This document shows, one piece after another, positions 38,952 to 49,873 of a stretch of DNA of 64,000 nucleotides. Position 1 is the first letter of the stretch; the number at the start of each line of letters is the position of its first letter. Below the pieces are notes generated by a model. That model saw nothing but the letters and a program-made list of their open reading frames with translations. It searched no databases and was not told where the DNA came from. A program made the position numbers and the translations under genes. This DNA is from Sphingopyxis sp. 113P3 (GTDB lineage Bacteria > Pseudomonadota > Alphaproteobacteria > Sphingomonadales > Sphingomonadaceae), in assembly GCF_001278035.1 (NCBI RefSeq), contig NZ_CP009452.1:715501-779500 (forward strand), given 5' to 3'.

Positions 38952-38967
38952 GATGCACTGCAGCATC
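38952..38967. repeat. Imperfect palindrome upstream of the Anbu operon promoter
   Basis: GATGC (38952-38956) and GCATC (38963-38967) flank ACTGCA; the core TGCACTGCAGCA resembles PhaR-type operators recalled from other alphaproteobacteria. It abuts the -35 box. Confidence 0.35.
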
Positions 38968-38995
38968 TTGCCTTCCCGCGCCGCGGTGCTAGCAT
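38968..38995 (+). promoter_or_regulatory. Putative Anbu operon promoter
   Basis: TTGCCT (38968-38973), 16-base spacer, TAGCAT (38990-38995). It lies 30 bases upstream of the GTG chosen for the ATP-grasp gene. Confidence 0.4.
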
Positions 38996-39025
38996 CGCTC
39001 TTGCTGCTTGACCGGCGGCTGTGGG

Positions 39026-40459
39026 GTGGAAAGGGCTGGCTTCATTCGCTTCTTCGACGAAATGACGAACCAGGAGGGCGGGATCAGGGCGCCCTATCGT
39101 GAATATTGCCAATGGTTCGACGGCGAAGATGCGGCGCGGATCGCGCAGAAGGCAAAGCAGGCCGAGGCTTTTTTCCGCACCATCGGCATCACCTTCAACG
39201 TGTATGGCGCCGAAGGCGGCGACGAGCGCCTCATCCCCTTCGACGTGGTGCCCCGGATCATCGCTGCGGGCGAATGGCGCCGCTTGTCGCGCGGCATCGA
39301 ACAGCGGGTGCGTGCGCTCAACGCCTTCCTTCACGACATTTATCACCGGCAGGAGATCCTGCGCGCCGGGCGCGTGCCCACCGAGCTCATCGCCCGCAAC
39401 GACGCTTTTCTGCCGATGATGATGGGCATGGATCCGCCCGGCGGCGTCTATACGCACATCAGCGGCATCGATATCGTTCGCACCGGTCCGGACGAGTTTT
39501 ACGTGCTTGAGGATAATGCCCGCACACCCTCGGGCGTCTCTTACATGCTCGAAAATCGCGAGACGATGCTGCAGATGTTCCCTGAGCTCTTCGCCAAAGT
39601 GCCGGTGCGCGAGGTCGGCGACTATCCGATCAACCTGTTGAAGTCGCTATCGGCCTGTGCGCCGCCGATGTGCGGCGGCACGCCGACGGTGGCGGTGCTC
39701 ACCCCAGGCATTCACAACAGTGCCTATTTCGAGCACAGCTTTCTTGCAGACCAGATGGGCGCCGAACTCGTCGAAGGGCATGACCTGCGCGTCGTCGGGG
39801 GACGCATCGCCATGCGGACGACGCGAGGCTACCGGCCGATCGATGTCCTTTATCGCCGCGTCGATGACGATTTCCTCGACCCGCTGAACTTCCGTTCCGA
39901 CTCGCTGCTTGGGGTGCCCGGCATCTGGGACGTCTATCGCGCAGGAGGCATCACCATCGCCAATGCGCCGGGAACCGGCATTGCGGATGACAAGGCGCTC
40001 TACAGCTACATGCCCGACATCATCGAATTTTATACCGGCGAGAAGGCGCTGCTTCCCAATGTGCCGACCTGGCGGTGCAGCGAGCCTGAACATTTGCGCG
40101 AGGTTCTCGACCGATTGCCCGAACTGGTGGTCAAGGAGGTGCACGGATCTGGCGGTTACGGCATGCTCGTAGGTCCGGCGGCGAGCAAGAAGGAGATCGC
40201 AGCCTTCCGCGCCAAGCTCGAGGCCAATCCTCGAAATTATATCGCGCAGCCAACGCTGTCCCTCTCGACCGTGCCGATTTTCACAAAGAAAGGCCTCGCG
40301 CCGCGCCATGTCGACCTTCGCCCCTTTGTCCTGATGTCTCCGCAGGGGATCACGATCACACCCGGCGGCCTGACCCGCGTCGCGATGACCAAGGGATCCC
40401 TCGTCGTCAATTCGAGCCAGGGTGGCGGGACCAAGGATACATGGGTTCTGGAGGATTGA
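39026..40459 (+). CDS. Circularly permuted type 2 ATP-grasp protein (Anbu operon)
   Basis: About 477 residues of the CP_ATPgrasp (DUF404/DUF407) family, predicted to join amino acids or peptides through an acyl-phosphate. Family marks are FFDEM near the N-terminus, ERLIPFDVVPRIIAAGEW, EFYVLEDNARTPSGVSYMLE, PGIHNSAYFEHSFLADQMGA, ELVVKEVHGSGGYGMLVGP and the C-terminal VDLRPFVLM. The start is uncertain: TTG 39008, GTG 39026 and ATG 39062 are in frame; GTG keeps the conserved FFDEM. It heads the four-gene operon with alpha-E, transglutaminase and Anbu. Confidence 0.9.
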   Translation: MERAGFIRFFDEMTNQEGGIRAPYREYCQWFDGEDAARIAQKAKQAEAFFRTIGITFNVYGAEGGDERLIPFDVVPRIIAAGEWRRLSRGIEQRVRALNAFLHDIYHRQEILRAGRVPTELIARNDAFLPMMMGMDPPGGVYTHISGIDIVRTGPDEFYVLEDNARTPSGVSYMLENRETMLQMFPELFAKVPVREVGDYPINLLKSLSACAPPMCGGTPTVAVLTPGIHNSAYFEHSFLADQMGAELVEGHDLRVVGGRIAMRTTRGYRPIDVLYRRVDDDFLDPLNFRSDSLLGVPGIWDVYRAGGITIANAPGTGIADDKALYSYMPDIIEFYTGEKALLPNVPTWRCSEPEHLREVLDRLPELVVKEVHGSGGYGMLVGPAASKKEIAAFRAKLEANPRNYIAQPTLSLSTVPIFTKKGLAPRHVDLRPFVLMSPQGITITPGGLTRVAMTKGSLVVNSSQGGGTKDTWVLED

Positions 40460-40502
40460 TGGGCGCGCATTTTCTCTTGCCTGCCTGTCGAGGCGAACCT
40501 GG

Positions 40503-41444
40503 ATGCTAGGAAAGACCGCCGGCAGCCTCTTCTGGATGGCGCGTTATCTCGAGCGCAGCGAGAATAATGCGCGCCTCATCGATGCAGGGTTTCGTATCGC
40601 GCTCACCCGGTCGGCGACCGCGCCCGCCGAGTGGAAGTCGGTGCTCGAAACCGCCGGGGTTGTGGATGCCTACAAGGCAGCCAATGCCGAGTTCACCTCG
40701 GCGCGCGTCGTCGATTTTCTGCTCCGCGATCCCGCCAATCCGTCGAGCATCCTCTCGATCGTCAAGCAGGCGCGCGACAATGCGCGCACCGCTCGCACGC
40801 ATCTCACGCGCGAGATGTGGGAGGCGGTGAACACCGGCTGGATGACGCTCGTTGCGCTGCTGAAGCGGCCGGTGCGCGAAGATGATCTGCCCGACGTGCT
40901 CGCAACGATCCGGCGGCAGAATGGCCAGGTGCGCGGCGCGCTGACGGGGACGATGCTGCGCAACGACGGGTTCGACTTTGCAGAGCTTGGTACCTTTCTG
41001 GAGCGCGCCGACAACACGGCGCGCATCCTCGACGTCAAATATTATCTGCTGCTGCCCTCGGTCGCACATATCGGCTCGTCGATCGACAATGTGCAGTGGG
41101 AGACAATCCTGCGCTCGGTCTCGGCGCTGCGCGCCTATCGCTGGCTCTACGGGGCAGAGATCAGTGCGCTCAAGATCGCCGAATTCCTGATCCTTTACGC
41201 GCAGATGCCGCGAAGCCTCGCCTTTTGCTGCGAGCGGATGGCGGAACATCTCGGGCGAATCCAGCATCTCTATGGCGAGGAAACCGAGGCAGGTCGGATG
41301 GCGACGGCGCTGTGCAGCAATCGGCTCGCGGGACCGATCCAGTCGATCTTCGACGGGGGTCTGCACGAATATCTGCGCGGCTTCCTGACCGCCAACGCCG
41401 CGCTCGCGCGGCAGGTCGAGCTTGATTACCGGTTCGTGGAGTGA
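40503..41444 (+). CDS. Alpha-E domain protein (DUF403; Anbu operon)
   Basis: A 313-residue, almost entirely alpha-helical protein. The N-terminus LGKTAGSLFWMARYLERSEN is the alpha-E signature; later FLERADNTARILDVKYYLLL and APRSL-like LYAQMPRSLAFC follow. Its biochemical role is unsettled; comparative genomics groups it with permuted ATP-grasp ligases in predicted peptide synthesis. ATG 40503 is preferred because GAGGCGAACCTGG is upstream and the motif follows at once; the open frame back to 40422 overlaps the ATP-grasp gene. Its stop overlaps the transglutaminase GTG. Confidence 0.92.
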   Translation: MLGKTAGSLFWMARYLERSENNARLIDAGFRIALTRSATAPAEWKSVLETAGVVDAYKAANAEFTSARVVDFLLRDPANPSSILSIVKQARDNARTARTHLTREMWEAVNTGWMTLVALLKRPVREDDLPDVLATIRRQNGQVRGALTGTMLRNDGFDFAELGTFLERADNTARILDVKYYLLLPSVAHIGSSIDNVQWETILRSVSALRAYRWLYGAEISALKIAEFLILYAQMPRSLAFCCERMAEHLGRIQHLYGEETEAGRMATALCSNRLAGPIQSIFDGGLHEYLRGFLTANAALARQVELDYRFVE

Positions 41445-42256
41445 GCAGCCCCATGCGCCTTTCCGTCGAACATGTCACGCGCTACCAATATGACGCGCCG
41501 GTCCGCTACGCGCTCCAGCAGGCGCGGCTGACAGCCAAGGACCGGCCAGGTCAGCAGCGCGTCGACCATTGGACGGTAGAGGTCGAGGGCGGCGAAACCC
41601 AGCTTCATTACACCGACCATCATGGCAACGGCGTCGATCTGATCGCGGTGGACAGCGGTGCGAGCGAGCTCGTCATCCGCAGCCGCGGCGAGGTGGAACT
41701 GCTGACCTTTGACGGGATCATTGGCGAACATCGCGGCGCGATGCCGCTCTGGACCTTCCTGCGTCCCACGTCGCTGACGCGCGCGGGTCGGCAGGTCCGA
41801 GCACTAACATCCGCGCTCGGGCGCGATTTCACCGCGGATATCGAACGTGCGCACGCGCTCTCGGTGCTGATCCTCGAGCGGCTTCCTTACAAGATCGGCG
41901 TGACCGATGCCGATACAACCGCCGAACAGGCGCTGGCGGGTGAGGGCGGTGTGTGTCAGGATCATGCGCACATCTTCATCGCTGCGATGCGGCATCTCGG
42001 GCACCCCGCGCGCTATGTGTCGGGTTATCTGATGATGAACGACCGCACCCAGCAGGATGCGACGCACGCCTGGGCAGAGGCCTATTTCGACCATATCGGC
42101 TGGATCGGCTTTGACGTCAGCAACGGCCATTCGCCCGACCAGCGCTATATCCGCGTGGCGACCGGGTTCGACTATCAGGATGCCGCGCCGGTTCGTGGCA
42201 TGCGCTATGGTGCAGCGCAGGAAAATCTGGTTGTTCAATTACAGGTCCAGCAATAA
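41441..42256 (+). CDS. Transglutaminase-like cysteine protease (Anbu operon)
   Basis: A 271-residue transglutaminase-fold protein with the bacterial N-terminal domain (MRLSVEHVTRYQYDAPVRYA). The triad is visible: Cys172 in GEGGVCQDHAHIF, His209 in QDATHAWAEAYF and Asp225 in GFDVSNGHSPDQRY. Such proteins may hydrolyse or transfer amide bonds of peptides. GTG 41441 overlaps the alpha-E stop (GTGA); ATG 41453 is an alternative. It is third of four genes in the operon. Confidence 0.93.
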   Translation: MSSPMRLSVEHVTRYQYDAPVRYALQQARLTAKDRPGQQRVDHWTVEVEGGETQLHYTDHHGNGVDLIAVDSGASELVIRSRGEVELLTFDGIIGEHRGAMPLWTFLRPTSLTRAGRQVRALTSALGRDFTADIERAHALSVLILERLPYKIGVTDADTTAEQALAGEGGVCQDHAHIFIAAMRHLGHPARYVSGYLMMNDRTQQDATHAWAEAYFDHIGWIGFDVSNGHSPDQRYIRVATGFDYQDAAPVRGMRYGAAQENLVVQLQVQQ

Positions 42257-42297
42257 GCGGGGATCGGGATCGCACAGGGGCCGGGGAAGAAGGATCG

Positions 42298-43029
42298 ATG
42301 ACCTATTGCGTCGGAATGCGCCTCAACAAGGGGCTGGTGTTCATGTCGGACACCCGCACCAATGCCGGCGTCGACGACATCTCGCAGGTCCGCAAGATGC
42401 GCAGCTGGCACGTGCCCGGAGAGCGCGTCATCACGTTGATGTCCGCGGGCAATCTTGCGACGACGCAGGCGGTCGTCGGCCTTCTCGACGAGCGGAACAA
42501 GGCACCCGCAGACCGCCACCCCTCGATCCTTTCTGCGCCATCGATGTTTGCGGTGGCGATGACGATCGGCGAAACGCTTCGCTCTATCGTCACGCGCTAT
42601 CGCACCGAAGGGCCGATGGCCGAATCCATCTTCCGGGCCTCGCTCATCGTCGGCGGCCAGATCAAGGGATCGGAGCCCCGCCTGTTCATGATCTATCCTG
42701 AGGGTAATTTCATCGAAGCGGGCGAGGACAATCCTTTTTTTCAGATCGGCGAGACCAAATATGGACGGCCGATCATCGTGCGCTCTTATGATCCTGCGAT
42801 GTCGTTTGAGGATGCGGTCAAGCTCCTGTGCGTCTCGTTCGATTCGACGATCCGCGCCAATGCCGGCGTTGACCTGCCCATCGATCTGAAAGTGCACGAA
42901 CGCGACGATTTCACAACCGTTCGCGAACGGCGCTTCGAGCGTCACGACTCCTATTTTCAGAGCGTCGCCGATGGCTGGGCCGAAGCCCTGGGCATCGCGC
43001 TAGCGGAGCTGCCCGACTTCCAGTTCTGA
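42298..43029 (+). CDS. Proteasome-like peptidase Anbu
   Basis: A 243-residue Ntn-hydrolase of the Anbu (ancestral beta subunit) family, related to HslV and proteasome beta subunits. The start MTYCVGMRLNKGLVFMSDTR places Thr2 as the N-terminal nucleophile after Met removal; Asp18 and Lys33 correspond closely to proteasome Asp17 and Lys33, and LMSAGNLATTQAVV is the usual core. Anbu proteins form ring or helical assemblies without a known ATPase partner, and none is coded here. It lies 41 bases after the transglutaminase and ends before a strong terminator. Confidence 0.93.
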   Translation: MTYCVGMRLNKGLVFMSDTRTNAGVDDISQVRKMRSWHVPGERVITLMSAGNLATTQAVVGLLDERNKAPADRHPSILSAPSMFAVAMTIGETLRSIVTRYRTEGPMAESIFRASLIVGGQIKGSEPRLFMIYPEGNFIEAGEDNPFFQIGETKYGRPIIVRSYDPAMSFEDAVKLLCVSFDSTIRANAGVDLPIDLKVHERDDFTTVRERRFERHDSYFQSVADGWAEALGIALAELPDFQF

Positions 43030-43051
43030 CGGCGCCAACGCGCGAGCAAAA

Positions 43052-43078
43052 GCCCGGAAGGTCGGTGACCTTCCGGGC
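43052..43078. terminator. Bidirectional terminator between Anbu and acsA
   Basis: GCCCGGAAGGTC (43052-43063) and GACCTTCCGGGC (43067-43078) form a perfect 12-bp stem with loop GGT. On the minus strand it is followed by TTTT, so it should best end the acsA transcript; it also lies 22 bases after the Anbu stop. Confidence 0.8.
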
Positions 43079-43202
43079 CTGATGCTCAGCCCGTGAGCGA
43101 GGGGCAGCGTTCGGAAGCGGGGGGCCTTTGTGGCCGCCGCCTGCGCGCTTTCATCAGACCCATATGAGACGCGCCGTTGCAACGCGTTCCGCGCGCTGGA
43201 TG

Positions 43203-45167
<1,965 letters not shown>

Positions 45168-45264
45168 CGGATTCTCCCGCTTTGGATTTGCTTTGCTCGG
45201 TCCCTGCGATACTCCGCGAGCCACAAGTTGCAAGGGCAGGCCGCCCATATGAAAGGGACAAGCG

Positions 45265-46764
45265 ATGAGCGCGATCGGCGAGGAGGTGGGCGGGCTGCTC
45301 GACACGCTGGGGGTCGAGCGGGCGCAATGGCGCGAGGGCTCGATGCCCGTCATCACCCCTTTGACGGGCGAGGAGATCGCGAGGGTGCGGGTCTGCAGCG
45401 GCGGCGATATCGACGCGGCGCTAGGCGCAGCCAATGCGGCCTTTCGCGCATGGCGCGAGGTTCCACCGCCGCGCCGCGGCGAGCTGGTGCGCCTGTTCGG
45501 CGAGGAGTTGCGCGCGGCAAGGGAGCGTCTTTCGCGGCTGGTGACGATCGAGGCGGGCAAGATCGCTTCCGAAGGCGCGGGCGAAGTGCAGGAAATGATC
45601 GATATCTGCGACTTCGCGGTCGGCCTCTCACGCCAGCTTTACGGCCTCACCATCGCAACCGAGCGGCCGGGACACCGGATGATGGAGGTCTGGCATCCGC
45701 TCGGCGTCGTCGGGGTCATCTCGGCGTTCAACTTTCCCGTTGCGGTCTGGGCCTGGAATGCGGCGCTCGCGCTCGTTTGCGGCAACAGCGTCGTGTGGAA
45801 GCCGTCGGAAAAGACGCCGCTGACCGCGCTCGCGGTGCAGGCCATATTCGCGCGCGCGGCCGCGCGCTTCGGCGAAGCGCCCGCGGGTCTGTGCGGCCTC
45901 CTGGTGGGTGGGCGCGAGGCGGGTGAGGCGCTCGTCGGCGATGCGCGCGTCGCGCTCGTGTCGGCGACGGGATCGACGCGCATGGGCCGCGCGGTCGCAC
46001 CGAGGCTTGCCCAGCGTTTCGCGCGCGCGATCCTCGAACTCGGCGGCAATAATGGCGTGATCGTCGCTCCATCGGCCGATCTCGATCTTGCGCTGCGGGG
46101 CGTCGCGTTCGGAGCGATGGGGACAGCAGGACAGCGCTGCACGACGACGCGGCGCCTTTTTGTCCACGATAGCATTTATGAGCGCTTCGTCGCGCGGCTG
46201 AAGGCTGCCTATGATAGCGTCGCTGTTGGCAATCCGCTCGAGGGCGACGTGCTCGTCGGGCCGCTGATCGACCGCGCGGCCTATGAGGCGATGGCCGGGG
46301 CGCTTGCGGCCGCGCGCGCTAAAGGCGGGATCGTCCATGGCGGCGACCGTGTCGGCGAGGGCGCAAGCTATTATGTGCGGCCCGCGCTTGTCGAAATGCC
46401 CGGACAGGTGGGACCGGTTTGTGAGGAAACCTTCGCCCCGATCCTTTACGTGATGCGGTACGACGATCTCGATGCGGCGATCCGGCTGCACAATGGGGTC
46501 GCAGCGGGCCTCTCATCGGCGATCTTCACCACCGACCTGCGCGAGGCCGAGCGGTTCCTGGCGGCGAGTGATTGCGGCATCGCCAACGTCAATCTGGGGA
46601 CGAGCGGCGCCGAAATAGGGGGAGCTTTCGGCGGCGAGAAGGAAACCGGCGGCGGGCGCGAAAGCGGCTCGGACAGCTGGAAGGCCTATATGCGGCGCGC
46701 GACGAACACGGTCAATTATTCAGACGCGCTGCCGCTTGCCCAGGGGGTGTCATTCGACATCTAG
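45265..46764 (+). CDS. ALDH7-type aldehyde dehydrogenase (aminoadipate-semialdehyde type)
   Basis: A 499-residue NAD(P)-dependent dehydrogenase of the ALDH7A1/AmaB group, which oxidises L-aminoadipate semialdehyde (piperideine-6-carboxylate) in lysine and pipecolate breakdown. Visible are [19 protein letters not shown], the Glu motif [14 protein letters not shown], the catalytic Cys in [16 protein letters not shown], and [20 protein letters not shown], typical of ALDH7. AAAGGGA precedes the ATG. It is divergent from acsA; no other lysine-catabolic gene is nearby, so the substrate is inferred from family only. Confidence 0.88.
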   Translation: MSAIGEEVGGLLDTLGVERAQWREGSMPVITPLTGEEIARVRVCSGGDIDAALGAANAAFRAWREVPPPRRGELVRLFGEELRAARERLSRLVTIEAGKIASEGAGEVQEMIDICDFAVGLSRQLYGLTIATERPGHRMMEVWHPLGVVGVISAFNFPVAVWAWNAALALVCGNSVVWKPSEKTPLTALAVQAIFARAAARFGEAPAGLCGLLVGGREAGEALVGDARVALVSATGSTRMGRAVAPRLAQRFARAILELGGNNGVIVAPSADLDLALRGVAFGAMGTAGQRCTTTRRLFVHDSIYERFVARLKAAYDSVAVGNPLEGDVLVGPLIDRAAYEAMAGALAAARAKGGIVHGGDRVGEGASYYVRPALVEMPGQVGPVCEETFAPILYVMRYDDLDAAIRLHNGVAAGLSSAIFTTDLREAERFLAASDCGIANVNLGTSGAEIGGAFGGEKETGGGRESGSDSWKAYMRRATNTVNYSDALPLAQGVSFDI

Positions 46765-46779
46765 GGTCCTCTCGCGTAG

Positions 46780-46805
46780 AAAAAAGGCAGCGCCTCAAGC
46801 GCGCC
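46780..46805 (-). terminator. Intrinsic terminator of the thiolase-like/ECH transcript
   Basis: Read on the minus strand, GGC-GCGC pairs with GCGC-T-GCC with one bulged T, followed by six T (46785-46780). The stem contains the stop codon at 46795-46797. It separates two convergent genes. Confidence 0.65.
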
Positions 46806-48294
46806 AGCCGAACCCGTCCTCGAGGGCAACGATCTGGCCGCTCGTGCCTACCGGCTCCTCACTCCCGTCGGTCAGAAACGCCAGCATTCCGGCGTCGCTG
46901 GCATCGACATGCGCAAGCGTACGGGCGCCTTCGGGAGTCCGGGCCACGACGACGCCTGCCCTTGGCGCACCATCGCGCGAATAGAAGACGGTATAGCTTT
47001 CGATCGTTGCTGGGCCCGCATAGTCCTCGATCAATTCGGGCACCGGGCCGCGCTTGGCTTCGGCTTCGTCCTGATAGTCGAAGTCCTGGGGAAAGCTTGC
47101 CGCGGCGATCGGCTCGTTGCCCAGTATGATGCAATGATTATCGGTGGCAAAGCCGCCATTGGCGAAAAGGAATCCATAGCGGCCTTCCCCGCGCAGCTTC
47201 TTGACCATCGAGACGATCGCATGGCTCATGTAATTGGCGATCGGCCCGCCGCCAAAGGTGAGCCCCCCAAATACGCTTGCGGGGCGATCCCATGGCCAGC
47301 CGAGGATCCGGCGCGCCATCTTCGGGACGCAGGGAAAGCAGCTATAGAGTTCGACGCAGTCGAGATCCTGGACGGTCATGCCGTTGAGCGCGAGCGTCCG
47401 GCTGATCGAGGTTTCCATGCTGACGCTATGGTCATAGCGATCGCGCGCGAGGATGCTCGCGGGCTCCTTTGCCGCGGCGCCCATGCCGACATAGATGAGG
47501 CGCTCCTCGGCGATGCCGCGGCGGCGCGCTTCAGCGAGGCTCGCGACGAGAAAGGCGGCGCCCTGGTTCACCGAACTGTTCGCGACCATGAGCTTTGAAT
47601 AGGGAAAGGCGATGGGGCGATTGCGCTCGTTGACCTCCAGGATGTCGGCGGGAGACGCAGCTTTGCGAATCCATGCGCCCTCGTTTGCAGCTGCCACCTG
47701 GGAAAAGCGCGACCAGATTTCGGCGCTCTCGGCCTGTGCCTTGGCGAGGCTTTCGCCCCAGGCCGCGCGGGTCGCATTCTCGTAGAGCGGATAGACGTCG
47801 ACCGGCGCTGAAAGTCCGTGTTTCTGCGCATAATTGGGCTCGCGGCGGGTCGCGACCTGGCGAACGGCATTGTAGCTCTTGTCTTCGCCGCTCGCGGCCT
47901 TTGCGGCGCGGCCCGCGGCGGTGCGCAGCGCTTCGCCGCCCACGATGGCGGCCAATTTGACTTCGCCCCCGCCAATGCGATTTGCCGCTTCGTTGAGCAG
48001 ACGCACTGGCGTATCGCCGTGCGGCGCAGCGGATTGATAGTTGATCGCGGGATTTGCCCCGACTGCAGCGGCGAGCGGCTCGCAGAGCTTGCCGAGATGG
48101 TGGAAGCTGATCTGGTCGACGATGGCGAGGCTGTCGATATCGGGGAGCGGAATCCCGGCATCTTCCGCCGCAAGCTTCAGCGCTGCGACCATCAATCCCA
48201 GCGAGTCCAACCCCTGATCGGGGTCCTCGGGCCGGTCGTTGATCTGGCCGACGCCGATGATGACCGGAATGCGCTCGGGATCGCGCATGCTCAT
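46795..48294 (-). CDS. Thiolase-like protein (annotated type: acetyl-CoA acetyltransferase)
   Basis: A 499-residue thiolase-superfamily protein, starting RIPVIIGVGQINDRPEDPDQ. The fold repeats are recognisable, including LAAIVGGEA and ANGGFATDNHCIIL. At the place where true thiolases carry the nucleophilic Cys (CASG-type), this protein reads YQSAAPHGDTPVRLLNE, so the usual Cys seems absent. It may be a divergent thiolase-like enzyme rather than a degradative thiolase. The start ATG 48294 is one base after the enoyl-CoA hydratase stop, so the pair is co-transcribed. Confidence 0.85.
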   Translation of the reverse strand: MSMRDPERIPVIIGVGQINDRPEDPDQGLDSLGLMVAALKLAAEDAGIPLPDIDSLAIVDQISFHHLGKLCEPLAAAVGANPAINYQSAAPHGDTPVRLLNEAANRIGGGEVKLAAIVGGEALRTAAGRAAKAASGEDKSYNAVRQVATRREPNYAQKHGLSAPVDVYPLYENATRAAWGESLAKAQAESAEIWSRFSQVAAANEGAWIRKAASPADILEVNERNRPIAFPYSKLMVANSSVNQGAAFLVASLAEARRRGIAEERLIYVGMGAAAKEPASILARDRYDHSVSMETSISRTLALNGMTVQDLDCVELYSCFPCVPKMARRILGWPWDRPASVFGGLTFGGGPIANYMSHAIVSMVKKLRGEGRYGFLFANGGFATDNHCIILGNEPIAAASFPQDFDYQDEAEAKRGPVPELIEDYAGPATIESYTVFYSRDGAPRAGVVVARTPEGARTLAHVDASDAGMLAFLTDGSEEPVGTSGQIVALEDGFGWRA

Positions 48295-48295
48295 G

Positions 48296-49099
48296 TCAGC
48301 GGGCTTTCCACACGGGCTTGCGCTTTTCGGCGAATGCACGCGGTCCCTCGCGCGCGTCCTCGCTTGCCATCAGCTTTTGGCGCTCGCGCCGATTGTCGTT
48401 CCAATGCGCGTCATCGCCTGCGATCTCGCCGTCGATGATGCGCAGCGCCACGCGTTTGGAGGCCTGCACCGAAAGCGGCGCGTTGCCCGCGATCTTTTGG
48501 GCCATCGCGATCGCCGTCGGCATCAGATCGGCGAGTGGGACGACGCGGTTGGCAAAACCGTAGCGAAGGGCGGTCGCCGCATCGAAGGGGTCGCCGGTCA
48601 GCAGATGTTCCATCGCGAGCTTCTGCGGCAATTGCTTGACGATGCGAAACGCTCCGCCCGCGGCGGCGAACAGACCGACCTTGACTTCTGGAAGGCCGAA
48701 CTGGGCATTTTCAGCTGCGATCACGATGTCACACATCAGCGCGAGTTCGCACCCACCGCCAAAGGCAAACCCATTCACTGCACCGATGATCGGCTTCGAA
48801 ATCGGGTGGGCTGCAAAGCCGCCAAAGCCCCACGCTTGCTGCGCTTCGTTATCGGGTGCGAGCTGCCCGCCGCGCGAGAGCGCGACAAGGTCGGCGCCAG
48901 CGCAGAAGGCCTTGTCCCCCGCGCCCGTGATAATGACGGCGCGAATTTCGGGGTCGCGCTCGGCTTCCTCGAGAGCGGTGCCGATGCCGATATGGACATC
49001 GGCGTTGACCGCGTTGCGGGCCTCGGGCCGGTTGATCGTGATGATCAGGATATGACCCTGGCGCTCGGTGAGGACGGCAGGCGCAGCGGCGTCGGTCAT
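48296..49099 (-). CDS. Enoyl-CoA hydratase/isomerase family protein (crotonase)
   Basis: A 267-residue crotonase. Oxyanion-hole segments are GAGDKAFCAGADLVALSRGG and PIIGAVNGFAFGGGCELALM; the catalytic Glu region LPEVKVGLFAAAGGAFRI has AAAGG where classical hydratases have PGxGG. It probably hydrates or isomerises a fatty or branched acyl-CoA. ATG 49099 has GGGAG 8 bases upstream; the frame opening to 49129 is rejected. It is first of the two-gene operon with the thiolase-like gene, behind a palindromic operator. Confidence 0.92.
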   Translation of the reverse strand: MTDAAAPAVLTERQGHILIITINRPEARNAVNADVHIGIGTALEEAERDPEIRAVIITGAGDKAFCAGADLVALSRGGQLAPDNEAQQAWGFGGFAAHPISKPIIGAVNGFAFGGGCELALMCDIVIAAENAQFGLPEVKVGLFAAAGGAFRIVKQLPQKLAMEHLLTGDPFDAATALRYGFANRVVPLADLMPTAIAMAQKIAGNAPLSVQASKRVALRIIDGEIAGDDAHWNDNRRERQKLMASEDAREGPRAFAEKRKPVWKAR

Positions 49100-49153
49100 C
49101 AAATTCTCCCTTTCGGCCGGGAAGCGCACATGCGAATCCCGGCGGTCGGAAAA

Positions 49154-49183
49154 ACTATCGACCGAAGTTGACGTTTACGTCAA
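49154..49183 (-). promoter_or_regulatory. Putative promoter of the ECH/thiolase-like operon
   Basis: On the minus strand: TTGACG (49183-49178), 18-base spacer, GATAGT (49159-49154). The -35 lies inside the palindrome at 49166-49185. Confidence 0.45.
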
Positions 49184-49185
49184 CT
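49166..49185. promoter_or_regulatory. Palindromic operator upstream of the ECH/thiolase-like operon
   Basis: AGTTGACGTTTACGTCAACT: two perfect 8-base arms around TTTA. It covers the -35 and spacer of the presumed promoter. From memory it resembles sites of MerR-type LiuR or TetR-type regulators of acyl-CoA catabolism; no such regulator gene is in the window. Confidence 0.6.
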
Positions 49186-49222
49186 GCAAAGGTCGCCCCA
49201 GCGCGCGCCGGCGCGCGTCTTC

Positions 49223-49873
49223 TCAGATTGACTGTCCGGTCTTGGCCCAGTCGGCAAGAAAGCCTTCGATGCCCTTTTCCGTAAGGACATGCTTGAACAG
49301 GCCCTTGATGACCGACGGCGGCGCGGTCATTACATCGGCACCGATCTTGGCGGCTTCGAGCACATGGATCCCGTGACGGACGCTTGCGACAAGAATCTCG
49401 GTCGCAAAATCATAATTATCATAGATCAGCCGGATATCCGCGATCAGCTGCATCCCATCGAACCCATTGTCGTCGTGGCGGCCGACGAAGGGCGAAACGA
49501 AAGTCGCGCCGGCCTTTGCCGCGAGCAGCGCCTGCGCGGCCGAGAAGCAGAGGGTGACATTGACCATCGTGCCGTCGCCCGTCAGCGCCTTGCAGGTCTT
49601 GAGGCCGTCGATCGTGAGCGGCACCTTGATGCAGACATTGTCGGCGATCTTGCGGAGGATCTCGGCCTCCTTCATCATCGTTTCATGGTCGAGCGCGACG
49701 ACCTCGGCCGAGACGGGGCCGTCGACCATGGCGCAGATTTCCTTCGTCACTTCCTTGAAATCGCGGCCGGACTTCGCAATCAGCGACGGATTGGTGGTGA
49801 CGCCGTCGAGCAGGCCGGTCGCGGCGAGCTCCTCGATGGCATCGATTTCGGCGGTGTCGGCGAAGAATTTCAT
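49223..49873 (-). CDS. Transaldolase (TalC/Fsa-type short form)
   Basis: A 216-residue class I aldolase of the short transaldolase/fructose-6-phosphate aldolase family. [36 protein letters not shown], the Schiff-base Lys in [24 protein letters not shown] and [20 protein letters not shown] are typical. It probably transfers dihydroxyacetone units in the pentose phosphate pathway; the aldolase-only alternative cannot be excluded. ATG 49873 starts the family sequence; the frame extending to 50110 overlaps radA on the other strand. Confidence 0.93.
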   Translation of the reverse strand: MKFFADTAEIDAIEELAATGLLDGVTTNPSLIAKSGRDFKEVTKEICAMVDGPVSAEVVALDHETMMKEAEILRKIADNVCIKVPLTIDGLKTCKALTGDGTMVNVTLCFSAAQALLAAKAGATFVSPFVGRHDDNGFDGMQLIADIRLIYDNYDFATEILVASVRHGIHVLEAAKIGADVMTAPPSVIKGLFKHVLTEKGIEGFLADWAKTGQSI

